From the NCBI GenBank assembly GCA_019916065.1, contig CM034236.1, positions 23,100,941 to 23,164,940 on the forward strand: 64,000 bases of DNA, given 5' to 3'. Under the pieces are notes generated by a model. The model was not told where the DNA came from and searched no databases. It saw only the letters and a program-made list of their open reading frames with translations. The number at the start of each line of letters is the position of its first letter. Within the stretch, counting starts at the first letter, position 1. Both the position numbers and the translations under genes were made by a program. Source of the DNA: Vitellaria paradoxa. Lineage: Eukaryota > Streptophyta > Magnoliopsida > Ericales > Sapotaceae. Positions 12,800 to 24,863 of this stretch are shown here, piece by piece.

Positions 12800-14460
12800 C
12801 ATTGCAATCAATTTGAAGTACCTCACTCCTAAGCATTTTGGTTGTAACATGCCATTTGGATACATGGGATCCTCAACAAAGTATATGTGATGCGAAAATA
12901 TAGGATCATTACTAATTCGATCGTATTTATACATTAAGTTATTGAAGTTACCCATATTAAATTAATAATAATCATATTTTATCTCGTATTTTGGATCAGC
13001 CCCATCACATTTAAATATCAAAAATTTGAACACATTATTATATTTAAGTACAATGATATCTGTAAGTTGCCTATAGTAGAACATAGACGCAATATGAGAA
13101 TTATTATCCTTTAGGCTTAAAAAATTAAAGGTATTAGCTTTTAAAGCTACCCCACAATTTTTTGTTGATCTTTTGTTGTCTAATTCTTTGATGCAAAACT
13201 GAAATTCAAACATCACAACTTTTGTGACATGCCAAGGGAAATGGTCCATTAGCTATGTATTGATTTCATCACTAAATTTTTCACCCTATGTTCTGCAAAG
13301 ATTATGAATTTGTTTGTATATGAATTAAGTTCAAATGAAAATAAATATATAGATTGAAAATAATTTATTAAGTAATTGACTTGTGACATACATGTCATTT
13401 AAATTACACGTGAAAGAAGTTAAAATGTTCACTGTAGATCACATGATCAGCCACTCGAGCCGATCTTCATTTGATTTTACTCAAGTGTTTCCTTTTGGTA
13501 TAGAACAAATCGATGCATTAAGAAAAATTACATAATTGACAAATGAGAAAGATGATCAGTGGTTCAAAAAGATTAACGACTTACTGAATGAATGATCTAG
13601 TTGAAGACATATTGAGTAACACATATCGATGATCTTGAATGCACGAATTGTCAATGATATTAGAAAAATGTTTGATCACTAACTAGACCATCAATAATTT
13701 GTTATAGCTAGTTCAATTTGGTTTGTGCATTCTCTATATACATGACATAAAAGTTAGTACATCTTTTCTGTCAGATAACCTTTAGCCACTGATGCCTCAG
13801 GATGAACACTATTCAAATATGCTGCTTTAATGTTTTGAGATACCTTTTCAATTGGATACATCCATCAAAATTAGATAGGACCACCGAGGATAGTCTTTCC
13901 CTCTAAGTGTACTATCAAATGTACTATTACAAAGAAAAAAAAAGCAAGTGAAAAAATTATCTTAAGATAACAAAGTATTAACGAAATCAGAGTCCTCAGA
14001 TTTGTAAATCTATCAGAAGGTTAACCTTTGAACATACCTGTCTAAAGAAATTAATGAACTCAATTGATGTTTCTTTTACTTTCTTTGAAAAACATCTATG
14101 TATAGTAATAGGAATTAGTTGTTGCATAAGAAAATATGACCATCATAACTCTTTAAATAGAAAACAGTCCTCTCTTACAAGTTAACTCGCCTCGAAATAT
14201 TAAAAAAATTAACACCTTTTAGGATAGTAACAAAAAAGTCCTTCTCATCCTATTCATTGTGAATTATGTTGGCCACTCTCAATTGCAAATGTAATGGTTA
14301 CCTTATTATTATGTCCTCTAAGTCACACCAAGCATTGACATTGTATTTTAATCTTACTTTATCACCAAGAATATTCCATAGTAAGTTCTCACACATATTT
14401 TTCACAATATGCATCACATCCAAATTATGCATAATTAAATTGTCCTTCTAATATGACAAC
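12800..14460 (-). pseudogene. CACTA TNP2-type transposase remnant
   Basis: Read from 14460 leftward, the fragments follow the C-terminal order of plant En/Spm TNP2 transposases. First comes an MHIVKNMCENLL-like block (about 14430-14395), then ISRRVNL and LKSYDGHIF (14210-14125). A DUF4218-like core follows, with VHLIVHLEG, LGGPI and WMYPIEK (13930-13820), then a GYLTEK block near 13775. A DUF4216-like piece with STKNCGVALKANTF and YYRQLTDIIVL lies at 13175-13030, and MYPNGMLQPK near 12860. Stops and frameshifts occur throughout, so no transposase can be made. The N-terminal catalytic (transposase_21) part is missing; a mini-LTR array occupies the space just upstream. Confidence 0.75.
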
Positions 14461-14582
14461 TCATAGAATATACCCTTTTTCTTCTAGTTATGGGTATAAT
14501 GGTCATTTAGTAACGGTATGTAGTTTGTAGGTTATTCGTCTTACACGTAGTTAGTATACTTTTTAAATTAAGTTATGACAAT

Positions 14583-15720
14583 TGATGATGCTCCATTTTT
14601 GTTCACACACTGTAGGCCCTCTTAGTAGATATTGTTTGCTCTGGGCCCCTACTAAGGATTCTCACACACACTTTGAAATGTATCATACCAAGGAGAGAGG
14701 AGTTAGGCACTTACAAACTATCAAAATCCTAGACTCCTTTTCCATGTGAGATTAATTGTGTCATCAATGCCCCCAGTTGAGGACTAAGGGATTATAAACG
14801 GTGGGCATATGGCCCCGATCCCTAAGAATAGCAGGCACATGGCTAATTTGATTCCCAAAGACAGCGCTCAACTGATAATGTTTTATTCTTATCTGCACAC
14901 TATAAGCCCTCCTTGTAGATATTATTCGCTTTGTACCCCCATAAGGAATCTCATGCATAGCTTTAAAACACTTTATACCAGGGAGAGAGGGGTCAACTGG
15001 GGGCATCGACGACACCATAAATCCTACATCGGAAAGGAGTCGAGGACCGTGGTAGCTTATAAGCACCCAGTTCCTCTTTCCCTAGTATGACGCTTTTAAA
15101 AACCGTGCGTGAGAACCTTACAAGGGCACAAAGTAGATAATATCTATTAGGACGGCTTACAGTGTACAGGCAAAAATGAACCACCATTAGTTGGCGCTGT
15201 CTATGGGAATCAAAAGGGCTATGTGCCCACTATTCTTAGTCCCTCAATCCTAGACTGTGGGGGGGCATTGATAACACCATAGAATCCCACATCAAAAAGG
15301 AGTTGAGAACTGTGGTAGCTTATAAGCACATAGCTCCTCTCTCCTGGTATGACACATTTTAAAACCATGCTTGAGAATCCTTAAAGGGGCACAAAACAAA
15401 CAATATCTACCGGAAGGCCTACAGATTATAGATGAAAATGGACTATACCATTTGGCACTATATGTGGAAATCAAATGAGCCATGTGCTTGTCGTTCCTAA
15501 TCTGTTAGTCCTTGATTGGGGCCATTGATGACACCATAAATCTCACATCGAAAAGGAGTCTAGGACTGTGGTAGCTTACAAGCGGCCAACTCCTTTCTCT
15601 CTAGTATGATGCATTTTAAAGCCGTGAATGAGAATCTCTATGGGAGGCACAAAGTAGACAATATCTGTTAGGAGAGCCTATGGTGTATAGACGAAAATGG
15701 ACTATCATCAACAATAATTC
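14583..15720. mobile_element. TRIM-like mini-LTR element in a palindromic array
   Basis: Contains five LTR units of about 180 bp separated by internal pieces of about 80-105 bp. Plus-strand LTRs are 15008-15187, 15269-15450 and 15536-15720. Minus-strand LTRs are 14583-14766 and a truncated one at 14873-14990. The two orientations meet near 14990-15007. Internal pieces begin with a ttggcgctgtctatggga-type sequence, which looks like a primer-binding site. The array is flanked by the same 5 bp, acaat (14578-14582 and 15721-15725), so it looks like one inserted unit. It carries no coding capacity and is nested in the CACTA element. Confidence 0.8.
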
Positions 15721-16144
15721 ATTATTACTTAATATATTAAGTGCCCATTTAAATTCTCAATTACCATTAAAAGTGATTTAGTCATCCTAAACTCATGTGT
15801 AATAGGTAAGAATCATCTGTAGCCCATGTAAGCAAACTTTTTGCATGATTTAACTGCTGTGATTAGGTGCTCTCATTGTATGGAAGACATGTAAACTTTC
15901 CTGATATAGTCCAAGTAGACAAGTTAGCATATGTCGAGAAGTCATTAATTATCGACAACAAAATTATAAGGAGGTTAAACATCTTCTCCAACTCTTTGAT
16001 AATTCCTACAACTCTTTGATAATTCCTACAACTCTTTATTTCATAATTCCTACAACTCTTTGATCAATGATTATATGTACACTTCAATCTTGCAAATGAA
16101 ATATTTATTTTTGAGTACCAAAAATAATAAAATATTTATTACTT

Positions 16145-16490
16145 TTAGCCACCAATTAGTTAGCAAAGAGTTTACTTTTCCCGACCAAATAGATACTTTT
16201 ACCGACCAAATTTGTTCGATTAGGAAAAGTAAACCCTGTAGCAACCAATTTTAATTTGATAGATAAAAATAAACCTTTGATGACCAATTAGTTAACAAAT
16301 ATTTTACTTTAGCTACTAATTGGTTGGCAAATGTAATTAATGTATTATTAATTTTTATAGTGACTTTTGGCAACTAATGATAATTTAGTCGAGAAAAATT
16401 TACTATTAGCAATCAATCTTAATTTGGTTTGGAAAAATAACCCTTTAGTTACTAAATTTGCATTTAGTTGGGAAAAGTAGTCGCCAAAAA
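16145..16490. repeat. CACTA right subterminal repeat array
   Basis: Diverged copies of ccgaccaaat and ttagttggcaaa-type motifs in both orientations, matching the left array in style. It is more eroded than the arrays of the 32863-35604 element. Confidence 0.65.
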
Positions 16491-16507
16491 TATTTTTTCT
16501 TATGGCA

Positions 16508-17327
16508 AGTTAATTTATGCTTTGCCCATATGCACATAATGTTGATTATTTCTATTGTTTTAATGGATGCACAAATTTGAAAGAAAGAAAAAAAAAAAAA
16601 AACTCACATAAAATAAATTGCCAAGTATTAATTATTTTGTTGCTATAATTATATGTAAGAATTATATATCATCATTCCATTGATTTACTCCTTTAATTCT
16701 CTAATTAGTCGTAAAATAATCAACTGTTCAAAAATGAAAATTAAAAATTCCATAGTTGAGAGTTAGTGCCCTAAGGCTATGTTTGGAACCATGAATTTGT
16801 GGTGAAAAAGAAAAGGTGATAAAAATGTATGGTAGAAATTAATACAAATGAACTGGAAAAATCAAATTTATTTTATTTTTTATGGAATTAGAAAAATAAG
16901 ACTAAAGTGAATAGATATTTATTAGCAAAGGTTAACTTTCATGAACTCCGTTTGTAGCATAATAAAACTCCAAAAATTTTTGTAAAATTTTAACTTTTTA
17001 TATACTATACGAATTACGAGATTGTAACTTTTATTAATTTATACAAACTTTTACACACTCTTCTTTTATTAATTTATACAAACTTTTATACACTCACAAT
17101 GCACGCTTAGTTAAGTGTACAAAGATTGCGCAAACTATTAATTTTATTTTTCATTCATTTTTCTTTAGTTTTACCATAAATTTATGTTTCAAACTAACAT
17201 AAGGGTCACAATACCTCCATTTCTTTATTTCTTTTGTTAATTTCCTTATAATTTAACATTATGCGCCCCTTTAAAATATATTATGAAATTAACATTCTTA
17301 ATTAATTTCTCGGGCTTTGAATTGTAG
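16508..17327 (+). other. Intron sequence upstream of the kinase exon
   Basis: AT-rich and without coding signal. A 35-bp tandem duplication is present (units beginning 17028 and 17063). The segment ends in a plant-like acceptor, a T-rich tract followed by ttgtag at 17322-17327. No calcium-binding EGF exon, which WAK genes usually carry between ectodomain and kinase exons, was recognised here or elsewhere in the window. Confidence 0.5.
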
Positions 17328-18544
17328 GAGTTTGCACAGGAGTTGGAGGACTATTTTTACTTGGGGGTGCTTGGTGGCTGTACAAAGTAATAAAGAAGAT
17401 TAGAAATAAGAAACGCAAGGAGAAATTCTTCAAACGAAATGGTGGTTTTTTGTTACAGCAACAGTTGTCTTCAAGCAAGGGTAATGTTGAGAAAACAAAG
17501 GTATTCAATTCAAGAGAGTTAGAGAAGGCCACTGATCACTACAATGAGGATCGTATCTTGGGGCAAGGAGGCCAAGGTACTGTTTACAAAGGCATGCTCT
17601 CAGATGGGAGAATCGTAGCCGTTAAAAAGTCAAAGATGGTGGATGAAGGAAATGTTGAACAATTCATTAATGAGGTTGCCATTCTCTCACAAATTAACCA
17701 CAGGAATGTGGTTAAACTCTTGGGGTGTTGCTTGGAGACGGAAGTTCCTTTACTAGTTTACGAGTTCGTCCCAAATGGAACACTTTTTCAACATATTCAT
17801 GATCCAAATGAGGAGTTCCCATTGTTGTGGGAGGCTCGGTTGCGTATTGCCACAGAAACAGCAGAAGCTCTTTACTACTTACACTATGCAGCATCCGTAC
17901 CCATTTATCATCGAGATATTAAGTCCACCAACATACTTTTGGATGACAAATACAAGGCAAAAGTCTCAGATTTTGGAACTTCAAGATCGGTTACTATCGA
18001 ACAAACTCACTTGACCACACTGGTAAAGGGGACATTCGGGTACTTGGACCCGGAGTATTTCCAGTCTAGCCAATTTACTGACAAGAGTGATGTTTATAGC
18101 TTTGGAGTGGTAATTGTTGAGCTCTTGACTGGGGAAAAACCAATAATGTCTGTTGCCAGATCTCAAGAAGGGAGGAGTTTAGCCACATACTTTATTCAGT
18201 CAATAGAGGAGAATCGCCTGCTTGAAATTCTTGATCCTCGGATTCTCAAGGAAGGCCCTAGGGAGGAGATGGAGGCTGTCGCTTACATTGCGAAAAGATG
18301 CCTAAACTTGAATGGAAAGAAGAGGCCGACAATGAAAGAAGTGGCAGTTGAGTTACAAGGAATCAGAATGTCACGAGAAGGCTCTACCACTCTTCATCAG
18401 CAAAGTTATGACGAAGTTGAATGTGATGCAATTGATGTTAGTGTATCGTGGGATATTGCCTCAACCTCCACAGGAACTTACAATGCTAGTGGCACATCTT
18501 CATCATTTGATGTGCAACCATTATTACTAAACCCTCTGGTATAG
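17328..18544 (+). CDS. WAK-like receptor kinase, last exon (membrane span + kinase)
   Basis: Encodes the membrane anchor and cytoplasmic Ser/Thr kinase of a WAK-like receptor, a plasma-membrane protein family that senses cell-wall pectin or related signals. The exon starts after ttgtag with a split (phase 1) codon. It opens with a hydrophobic stretch ([15 protein letters not shown]), then a basic stop-transfer segment, then [14 protein letters not shown]. Kinase landmarks, with codon 1 at 17450: glycine loop [11 protein letters not shown] at 38-48, catalytic Lys 59, alpha-C Glu 75, HRDIKSTN at 154-161 (an RD kinase), DFG at 174-176, and an intact [10 protein letters not shown] helix. The frame is open to TAG at 18542-18544, with the Ser/Thr-rich tail usual for the family. 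There is no in-frame initiator, because the signal peptide and ectodomain lie in upstream exons, probably left of position 1. Confidence 0.93.
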
Positions 18545-18633
18545 TATACCTAGATATATATTTCCTTTGAGAATATATGTACCACGTACTAAGACCATGT
18601 TAAATCTTTTCTAATCCGATTAATGCTTGTATG

Positions 18634-18639
18634 AATAAA
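18634..18639 (+). terminator. Candidate polyadenylation signal of the kinase gene
   Basis: AATAAA 90 bp after the stop codon, in AT-rich 3' sequence and preceded by a tgta-type upstream element near 18577. Plant signals are loose, so this is the best candidate rather than a proven site. Confidence 0.5.
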
Positions 18640-19237
18640 AATTGACAATCTGAGTGATATAATTTTCATATTATACTATCATTGATAAGATGTATTCGTG
18701 AAATTGAATAAAAGTAGGTAAGTTGGATTAAATTAAGTTATATAACTATGATTTTGGACATTTAATTTTTGGAAGTTAAAGTTGGTATATGTCTATATAT
18801 ACATATGTATGTATTTTTTGTGATAGCTTAAAACGTAAAATTTATGTAGGATTATGTTAATTAATGTCGTATTTTATTTATAGTCTCAACTTTTGGACTT
18901 CAGTTATTTTGGGAAGTGAATTTACAAATAATTATTTTTTATATCCATCAACTTTGAATTTGAGTAATTTTGAATGAATGACAAGGGTACTGGGAAAAAA
19001 ACTTGTAGCTTTAGTTTTAGAGTTGATACAGTTTTTGGGTTAGATTGGTATAACTAATTAATGATAGACATCAAATATTTTATAAAAATTTTGTACGTAA
19101 ACAATTATTGAATTTTGTTCTATTGACATTTTTTTTTTCAGTTTTGATTCATTGTTTTCATGTTCCATAAGTGAAATATTAAGGTCAAGTATGGCAGTGC
19201 CGAGTTTGTAACTTTTGAGAGATTGTAATTGTCATCT
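18640..19237. other. Intergenic AT-rich DNA
   Basis: I see no coding frame, terminal repeat or RNA gene here. It runs from the kinase gene's 3' end to the 300-bp tandem duplication. Confidence 0.6.
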
Positions 19238-19837
19238 TCAAACTCACGTTTTCCTTCCCATTTTTATATATTTTTGTGAGTTTGACGAAAATGGTAGATG
19301 CAACTCCCTTACATGTTTTAAATTTGTGGTATTTCTGTGTGTGAACATATACATGTATGTTTGAGGAGTTTTTGACCACAATAATGTTTAGTGTAAAACA
19401 AAAAATCTCAAATTAGTGCCCTTTTTAATTAAACAAAATTTCAATATGGGTTAATTTCAAAATATCATATATATGCCTTGAAGGAAAGAAAAATGCAAGT
19501 TTTTATAACTCATGTTAGGAATCGTGGTGATTTTAGTTCAAACTCACGTTTTCCTTCCCATTTTTATATATTTTTGTGAGTTTGATGAAAATGGTAGATG
19601 CAACTCCCTTACATGTTTTAAATTTGTGGTATTTCTGTGTGTGAACATATACGTGTATGTTTGAGGAGTTTTTGACCACAATAATGTTTAGTGTAAAACA
19701 AAAAATCTCAAATTAGTGCCCTTTTTAATTAAACAAATTTTCAATATGGGTTAATTTTAAAATATCATATATATGCCCTGAAGGAAAGAAAAATGCAAGT
19801 TTTTATAACTCATGTCAGGAACCGTGGTGATTTTAGT
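19238..19837. repeat. 300-bp perfect-period tandem duplication
   Basis: Units 19238-19537 and 19538-19837 are nearly identical, with only a few substitutions (for example 19291 c versus 19591 t, and 19353 a versus 19653 g). The period is exactly 300 bp with no indel mid-unit. The second unit runs directly into the LINE remnant. The high identity suggests a recent event compared with the surrounding decayed elements. Confidence 0.95.
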
Positions 19838-22800
19838 GAAATTCTTTCCATTAATGATGGAAAAGGATATAGCAGGACAACCTCCAATATCGATGCCTTC
19901 TTTCAAAATTCTTAGCAAAATTGACCTTATTGGGCTACTACTATTTGAAAGGAAATACTCTAGGAGCAATTCCGGGTCAATGAGTGAAATTGATAGATCA
20001 TTGTTTTATCTTAGAAAACTGGCTTCTCCTATTATCACATTTAATTTTGGATGTCCTCTAAAAAGGACCATCCAACCACTATCCAATTATCCTTGGTGAA
20101 AAAAATTCTTGATTGGGGTTTATAGTCATTTAGATGCTTAATTAGTTTGCTTGGTGGGAAAAGAATGATTTCCTTATAGTGGTTAGAAATTACTGGGTGA
20201 AAATCAGTGTTAGTGTTTAAAGTTCATGTGGATTGGGAAAGAAACTCAAACTATTACAAATAAAACTAAGAGTTGGAACGGAATGGTTTTTACAAATTTA
20301 GACACCAGAATCAAAATGGTAGAATGCAAGATAGAACCTGTTTGAGAAGATTTGTGAATCAAGGTCTTTGTCGGACTATTGAATGATAGAAAAAAAGAAT
20401 TCGAAAGTTGAAGTCTAGAAAGATTATAGAAGTAATGAAACTCTACAGAGGCCAAAAGAGTGTATTTTCTTAAAGTAGGAGGTAAAAGCACTAAATTTTT
20501 CTATACCATGACTAGTGTTCAAAGCAAAAGAAATTACATTCACTGTGAATGTTAATAATGCATCAATTATTGAACTAGGGGCTCTAAAAAGGGAAGTGAG
20601 AAACCATTTCTTTTGTTTATTCTCTTCTGATTAGTGGGAAAAAACATGTTTTAAATGGTCTTATTATTAACACATTTGAATTTTGAAGAACCATCACAAT
20701 TTGAAGATACTTTATCTCTCGAAGAAATTAAAGCTGTAGTATGGTCATGAGAAGGTGGAAAGGCTTTGTGATTAGATGGCTTTGCCATGCTTTTTATATA
20801 GAAGGTATGGGACATCATCAAAATGGATATTCTCAAATTCTTTACAAGATTTCACAATACAGGATTTTCTTTTACATTGATGATAAAAATTCAAAGAGCA
20901 ACAAATTTAAATGGATTGCAATAGAGTTGGGAGGCGTACAGAGCTGGGAATCGAAGGGAGGAATAAATGGAATGGTGTCGTTTAGATCCTTAATTAGTTA
21001 TATTGTTTGCATAATAGACTTGCTCTATACCTTTAATTTGTAATTGATCCAACAACTGGAGAGTTATCTTCCTCAGCTATAAGATCTGAAGTCATGATGT
21101 TTGTACTCCATTCTACATTCTGTTAATTGAATTGGTTCAATTGCTTTTGTGTTTATAAAATACTTGGATATAAGCTAACAGACATAAAAAGGTTATTGGC
21201 AGTCTGATTAACAAAAATCTCAAACCTTACCCATCAAGATAGAGGTAAATACTTAGCATTCTAAATACAAATGAGGTGGTTAATTCCCTCAAGAAGAGAA
21301 ACAGAAAGAGAAGTTTTTTGATGAAGAGTGATTTTAAAAAAGAATTTGATTCAGTTCATTGGGGATGTTTTCTTAATTTAAAAGAAAAAATTTTCTCTCC
21401 ACCAAAATGAGAAGTTGGATTCTTGAATGTTTAAAATCAATCAAAGTGGCTATATTGGTCAATTGAAGTCCAATTTAATTTCTTCAAATGCATGAAGGGT
21501 TTTAGGTAGGAAGATCATTCATCTCCATTTTTGTTTAATATTGAAGCTGAAGGATTAAGTAAATTGATGTCTAATGAAAATAACATTGGTCTAATCAAAA
21601 GAATATCAATAAAGCCCAATGAAACCGAGATATCTTTCCTTCAATTTTCTGATGATACTTTAGTGTTCTTCCCTGCAAAGTCATATTTTATGAATATCAC
21701 TAAACTATTTAGATGTTTTGAACTAGTATCTGGGTCTTAAAGTGAATTGCTAGATGAGGTCAATTAACGATACTGGGATGAAAAAACACTCAATTAACTA
21801 ATTTTACTGTGGAAGTGAACTATAGGTTTGAAACTCTCCCTATTAAAATATCTTGTAGTGCCTCTCGGTGACAATTTTAAGAGGACGAGATCATGGAACT
21901 CTGTCTTTGAGAAAATAAGGAGAAGACTTGCTTTTTGGAAGGATAGACAGCTATCCATTGCTAGAAGATCTGATGAAAGCCATACTTTATAGCTAACTTC
22001 TTTATTTTATATTATATTCAGTATCCCTAAAAGGGGTTGCAAAAAAAGGGACAAATCCGAAGAAATTTTTTGTGGTGTAATTTGTACATTAAGAGATCAT
22101 TCACAATATAGGCTGGGATTAGGTAATCATGTCTATTTTTTTTTGGGGGGGGGGAGTTGTTGGAGTTGGTTCCCTGCTTGAGAAGAATGCTACACTTTTG
22201 TTCAAATAGAATGGGAGATTTGCTAATGAGAGGGGTGGCTTATTAGAGAGATATCTTATACTTTAAACATAATATTTAAAATGAAAGTTGGCTTCCCAAT
22301 GATCCTGGGAAGAAAAGCTCAATTGTCTGGAATGTAATTACGAAACCTAGTATCATAACTCTTGCCTTTTGTCAACTCCTTAGAGAAAATGGATGTTTCT
22401 TTATTGGCAAAGGAAATAGGATTTGTTTTTGCATTGACAATTGGTCTGGATACACCTCCTTAAAAGATAAATTCCCAAGATTATTCATTGTATCCTCTAG
22501 AAGGAATTGGATAATTGGATAGGCAAGAGTTGCATTGGAATTTTTAATGGAGGAGGCTATTGAGATCCTACAAGTTACACGAAGCAACTGAACTATTAAA
22601 GTTCCTTAAAAGTACCATCACTTCCCCTACCAAAGAGTGTCAACTAATTTAGAAAGCTAGTGTCTATGGGGAATACACTCCTAAATCATGTTGCATTAGT
22701 CTGGATGCAAGAAAAGGAGTTCATATACTAGATGAAGTAAGTGAAATTTGGAATGATATGAAAAATAAATAAAAAACACTCATTTAGGAGGATAGGAATT

Positions 22801-23720
22801 TTGTTAGTGGATCAACTCTTATGCCCAGGGATGAAGCTAATAAAGGGCAAGGAGTGGTCGTGACCCCTTAACTTTAATATAAACCTGTACATACATACTG
22901 TATTTTCTTACAAAATATGAAAAGTTTCTTTCTTTAAGAATGAACCCCCTAAAAATGAAAATTCTCAATTAACTTGACTTTTGTTTTGAAACTCATATAA
23001 AAAAAATGATAAAAAGTAATAAATTTTTTTAGCAATAAATTCCCTTCTCTATATCTCTCTCTCTCTATTTTTTTTTAATAGAAACCCCAAATCCCTCTCT
23101 CTCTTTCTCTCTTATATTTTTTTAACAATGGCTCTTTCAATTTTGACAAATGAAATGTTACCAGCTAACTTAATTTTTTATAATGGGACCTAGATAAAAA
23201 AGATATAAAATTAATAAACTATTTTTCATTTTTTTAATTGAAACCCACAAATGTCTCTATCTAACCTCTACATTCACACTCTCCCTAATTATTAGCCATC
23301 ACATTTTCTCTATCTCTCCATCAATTTTTTTTATAGTATAACAAGGACTATAGATATAATTCGATCTTTGGCAAAATTTGCATCTCCAGTTTTCTTTCTA
23401 TTGAAATCTCCAGCTCTGTATAAGTATCAATTTTTGTAGATCATAGTTATTTAATTTTTTATTCAAAAGTTTTGGACTCATATCTTGAATTCTTAGCTTC
23501 GTCCTAGCTTATGCCTTTTATATAATAGCAACACAGACAACTCAAATCATTTGCAGTTAATCTGCAAGGTTTCTCAAAATGTTTGAAGTAGTATTATCTG
23601 ATGGTGGAGTATTGATTGCTGCTTATTACCAAGTAATATTCTGGATCTTTGTAATATATATGGGATTAATTAGCAAATGGTAAAATTCAAAAAAAATATT
23701 GGTATATGTATTTCTATGCT
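19838..23720 (+). mobile_element. Degraded L1-type LINE, 5' truncated
   Basis: Fragments follow the order of plant LINE ORF2. The endonuclease C-terminus comes first (SNSGSMSEIDRSLF near 19965-20005). Linker and N-terminal RT motifs follow near 20450-20780. The RT palm block is at 21531-21740 (FNIEAEGLSKL, LQFSDDTLVFF and CFELVSGS; the catalytic YADD/FADD-type site reads FSDD). A thumb-like region lies near 21850-22080, and a zf-RVT-like C-terminus at 22320-22530 (GKGNRICFCIDNW). Frames shift repeatedly and contain many stops. A hAT-type MITE splits the 3' part at 22826-23507. The 5' half of the endonuclease and ORF1 are missing, and no poly-A tail or TSD was located. Confidence 0.75.
22826..23507. 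mobile_element. hAT-type MITE, 682 bp
   Basis: Terminal inverted repeats begin cagggatgaagctaa on the left and end ttagcttcgtcctag on the right. They are imperfect but clearly paired. It is flanked by an exact 8-bp target-site duplication, cttatgcc, at 22818-22825 and 23508-23515. The 8-bp TSD and CAGGG end are typical of hAT elements. The interior is AT-rich with TC-rich tracts and no transposase. It is inserted in the LINE remnant. Confidence 0.88.
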
Positions 23721-24235
23721 ACTCTTTGGAGTATATAGAAAGGAAGAAATAGTCCATATTTAATCATAATCAATCTTTTGTGTTGCTGCGGCACGACGGT
23801 TGGCGAGATATTATCCTTGAGTACAACAAGTTGTTCTTGAATCCATAAGAATGTAGTCTTAAATCCATAAGAACCAAACAAGAGCAAGAACATGTCTCTT
23901 AATTAAGCAAAAGTATTTTGAATAATTGAATTAATGAAAAGTATTTACAAAAGATCCTATTTATAAAGAAAATAATCTAACCTTAATTAAAATAGGTTTC
24001 TTAAAAGTTTTCCTTATCAAATTTTGAAAACGAATCTTATCCTAATTCCTAATGGTTACAAAATAGCTTTTAGTTTAAAATAAAAGATCTTATACTAACC
24101 CTAATTAAACTAAGAATATAAACTAATCCAAAATAAAAAAGGAAATTATAAATTCGTCCAACTCTTACACTAATCCAAATAAACTAAGAATATAAAATAA
24201 TCTTAAATAAACTAAGAATCATTGTACCTATTTCT
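23721..24235. other. Unassigned repeat-like DNA between LINE and gypsy remnants
   Basis: No coding frame. Phrases such as aaaataagatcttatactaacc and aactaagaatataaa recur, suggesting old LTR sequence. I could not find paired ends, a primer site or a polypurine tract. Confidence 0.3.
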
Positions 24236-24863
24236 GTTCGGGGTGAAGTAATGAGAGAGTTTCAACATTCTTGATTAGCAGTGCATCCTTGGGGTACAAA
24301 GATGTATTATAATTTCCGAAGGCAATTCTATTGGTTCGGGATGAAGAAAGATGTGACAGTTTATTAGTAGATGTTTAACTTATCAACAGGTTAAGGTAGA
24401 ACATCAGCGGCCAGCAAGATTATTGCAACCGTTGCTTGTGTCAAAATAAAAGTGGAAGAATATCATGATGAATTTTGTATCAGATTTGCTAAAGACTAGA
24501 AAAGGGTTATGATGCTATTTATGTGGTTGTGGATTATGTGAAATTGGCTTATTTCTTGTTGATTCAGGTGACGGATTCCAGGGATGCATTGGCTAGGTTG
24601 TATATTAGTGAGATTGTGGGACTTCACAGGACTTCTGCATCTATTGTCTCGGACAAGGATCCTCGTTTTGTCTTTAGATTTTGGTAGAGTTTTCAGTTGG
24701 TCATGGGAGTTGAGTTATGCTTTAGTACTACTTATTGTCTCCAATCTGATGAGCAGTTTGAGCACACGATTCAAATTTTGAAGGATATACTTCAGGTTGT
24801 GTGTTAGAATTTAGATGTAGTTGGGAGGACCATTTGCCATTGGTGGAGTTCATTTATAATAAC

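Larger units (their letters stand above)
10293..16507. mobile_element. CACTA (En/Spm-like) DNA transposon, old, about 6.2 kb
   Basis: The left end begins CACTACAA. The right end, reverse-complemented, reads TGCCATAAGAAAA and matches a CACTACAAGAAAA-type terminus at 9 of 13 positions. Both ends carry dense subterminal repeats built on ttggtcgctaaa and its reverse complement. The interior holds minus-strand transposase remnants (12800-14460). The flanking 3-bp duplication is not preserved (tag on the left, agt on the right). Non-coding blocks at 10862-11690 match 33950-34990 in the shorter CACTA element, so both belong to one family. It probably sits in the intron of the WAK-like gene whose kinase exon follows at 17328. 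Confidence 0.8.

Noticed and set aside
14764..15483. Several overlapping frames of 60-100 codons on both strands
   Set aside because: They repeat because they lie in the repeated mini-LTR units. They are shadows of the repeats, not genes.
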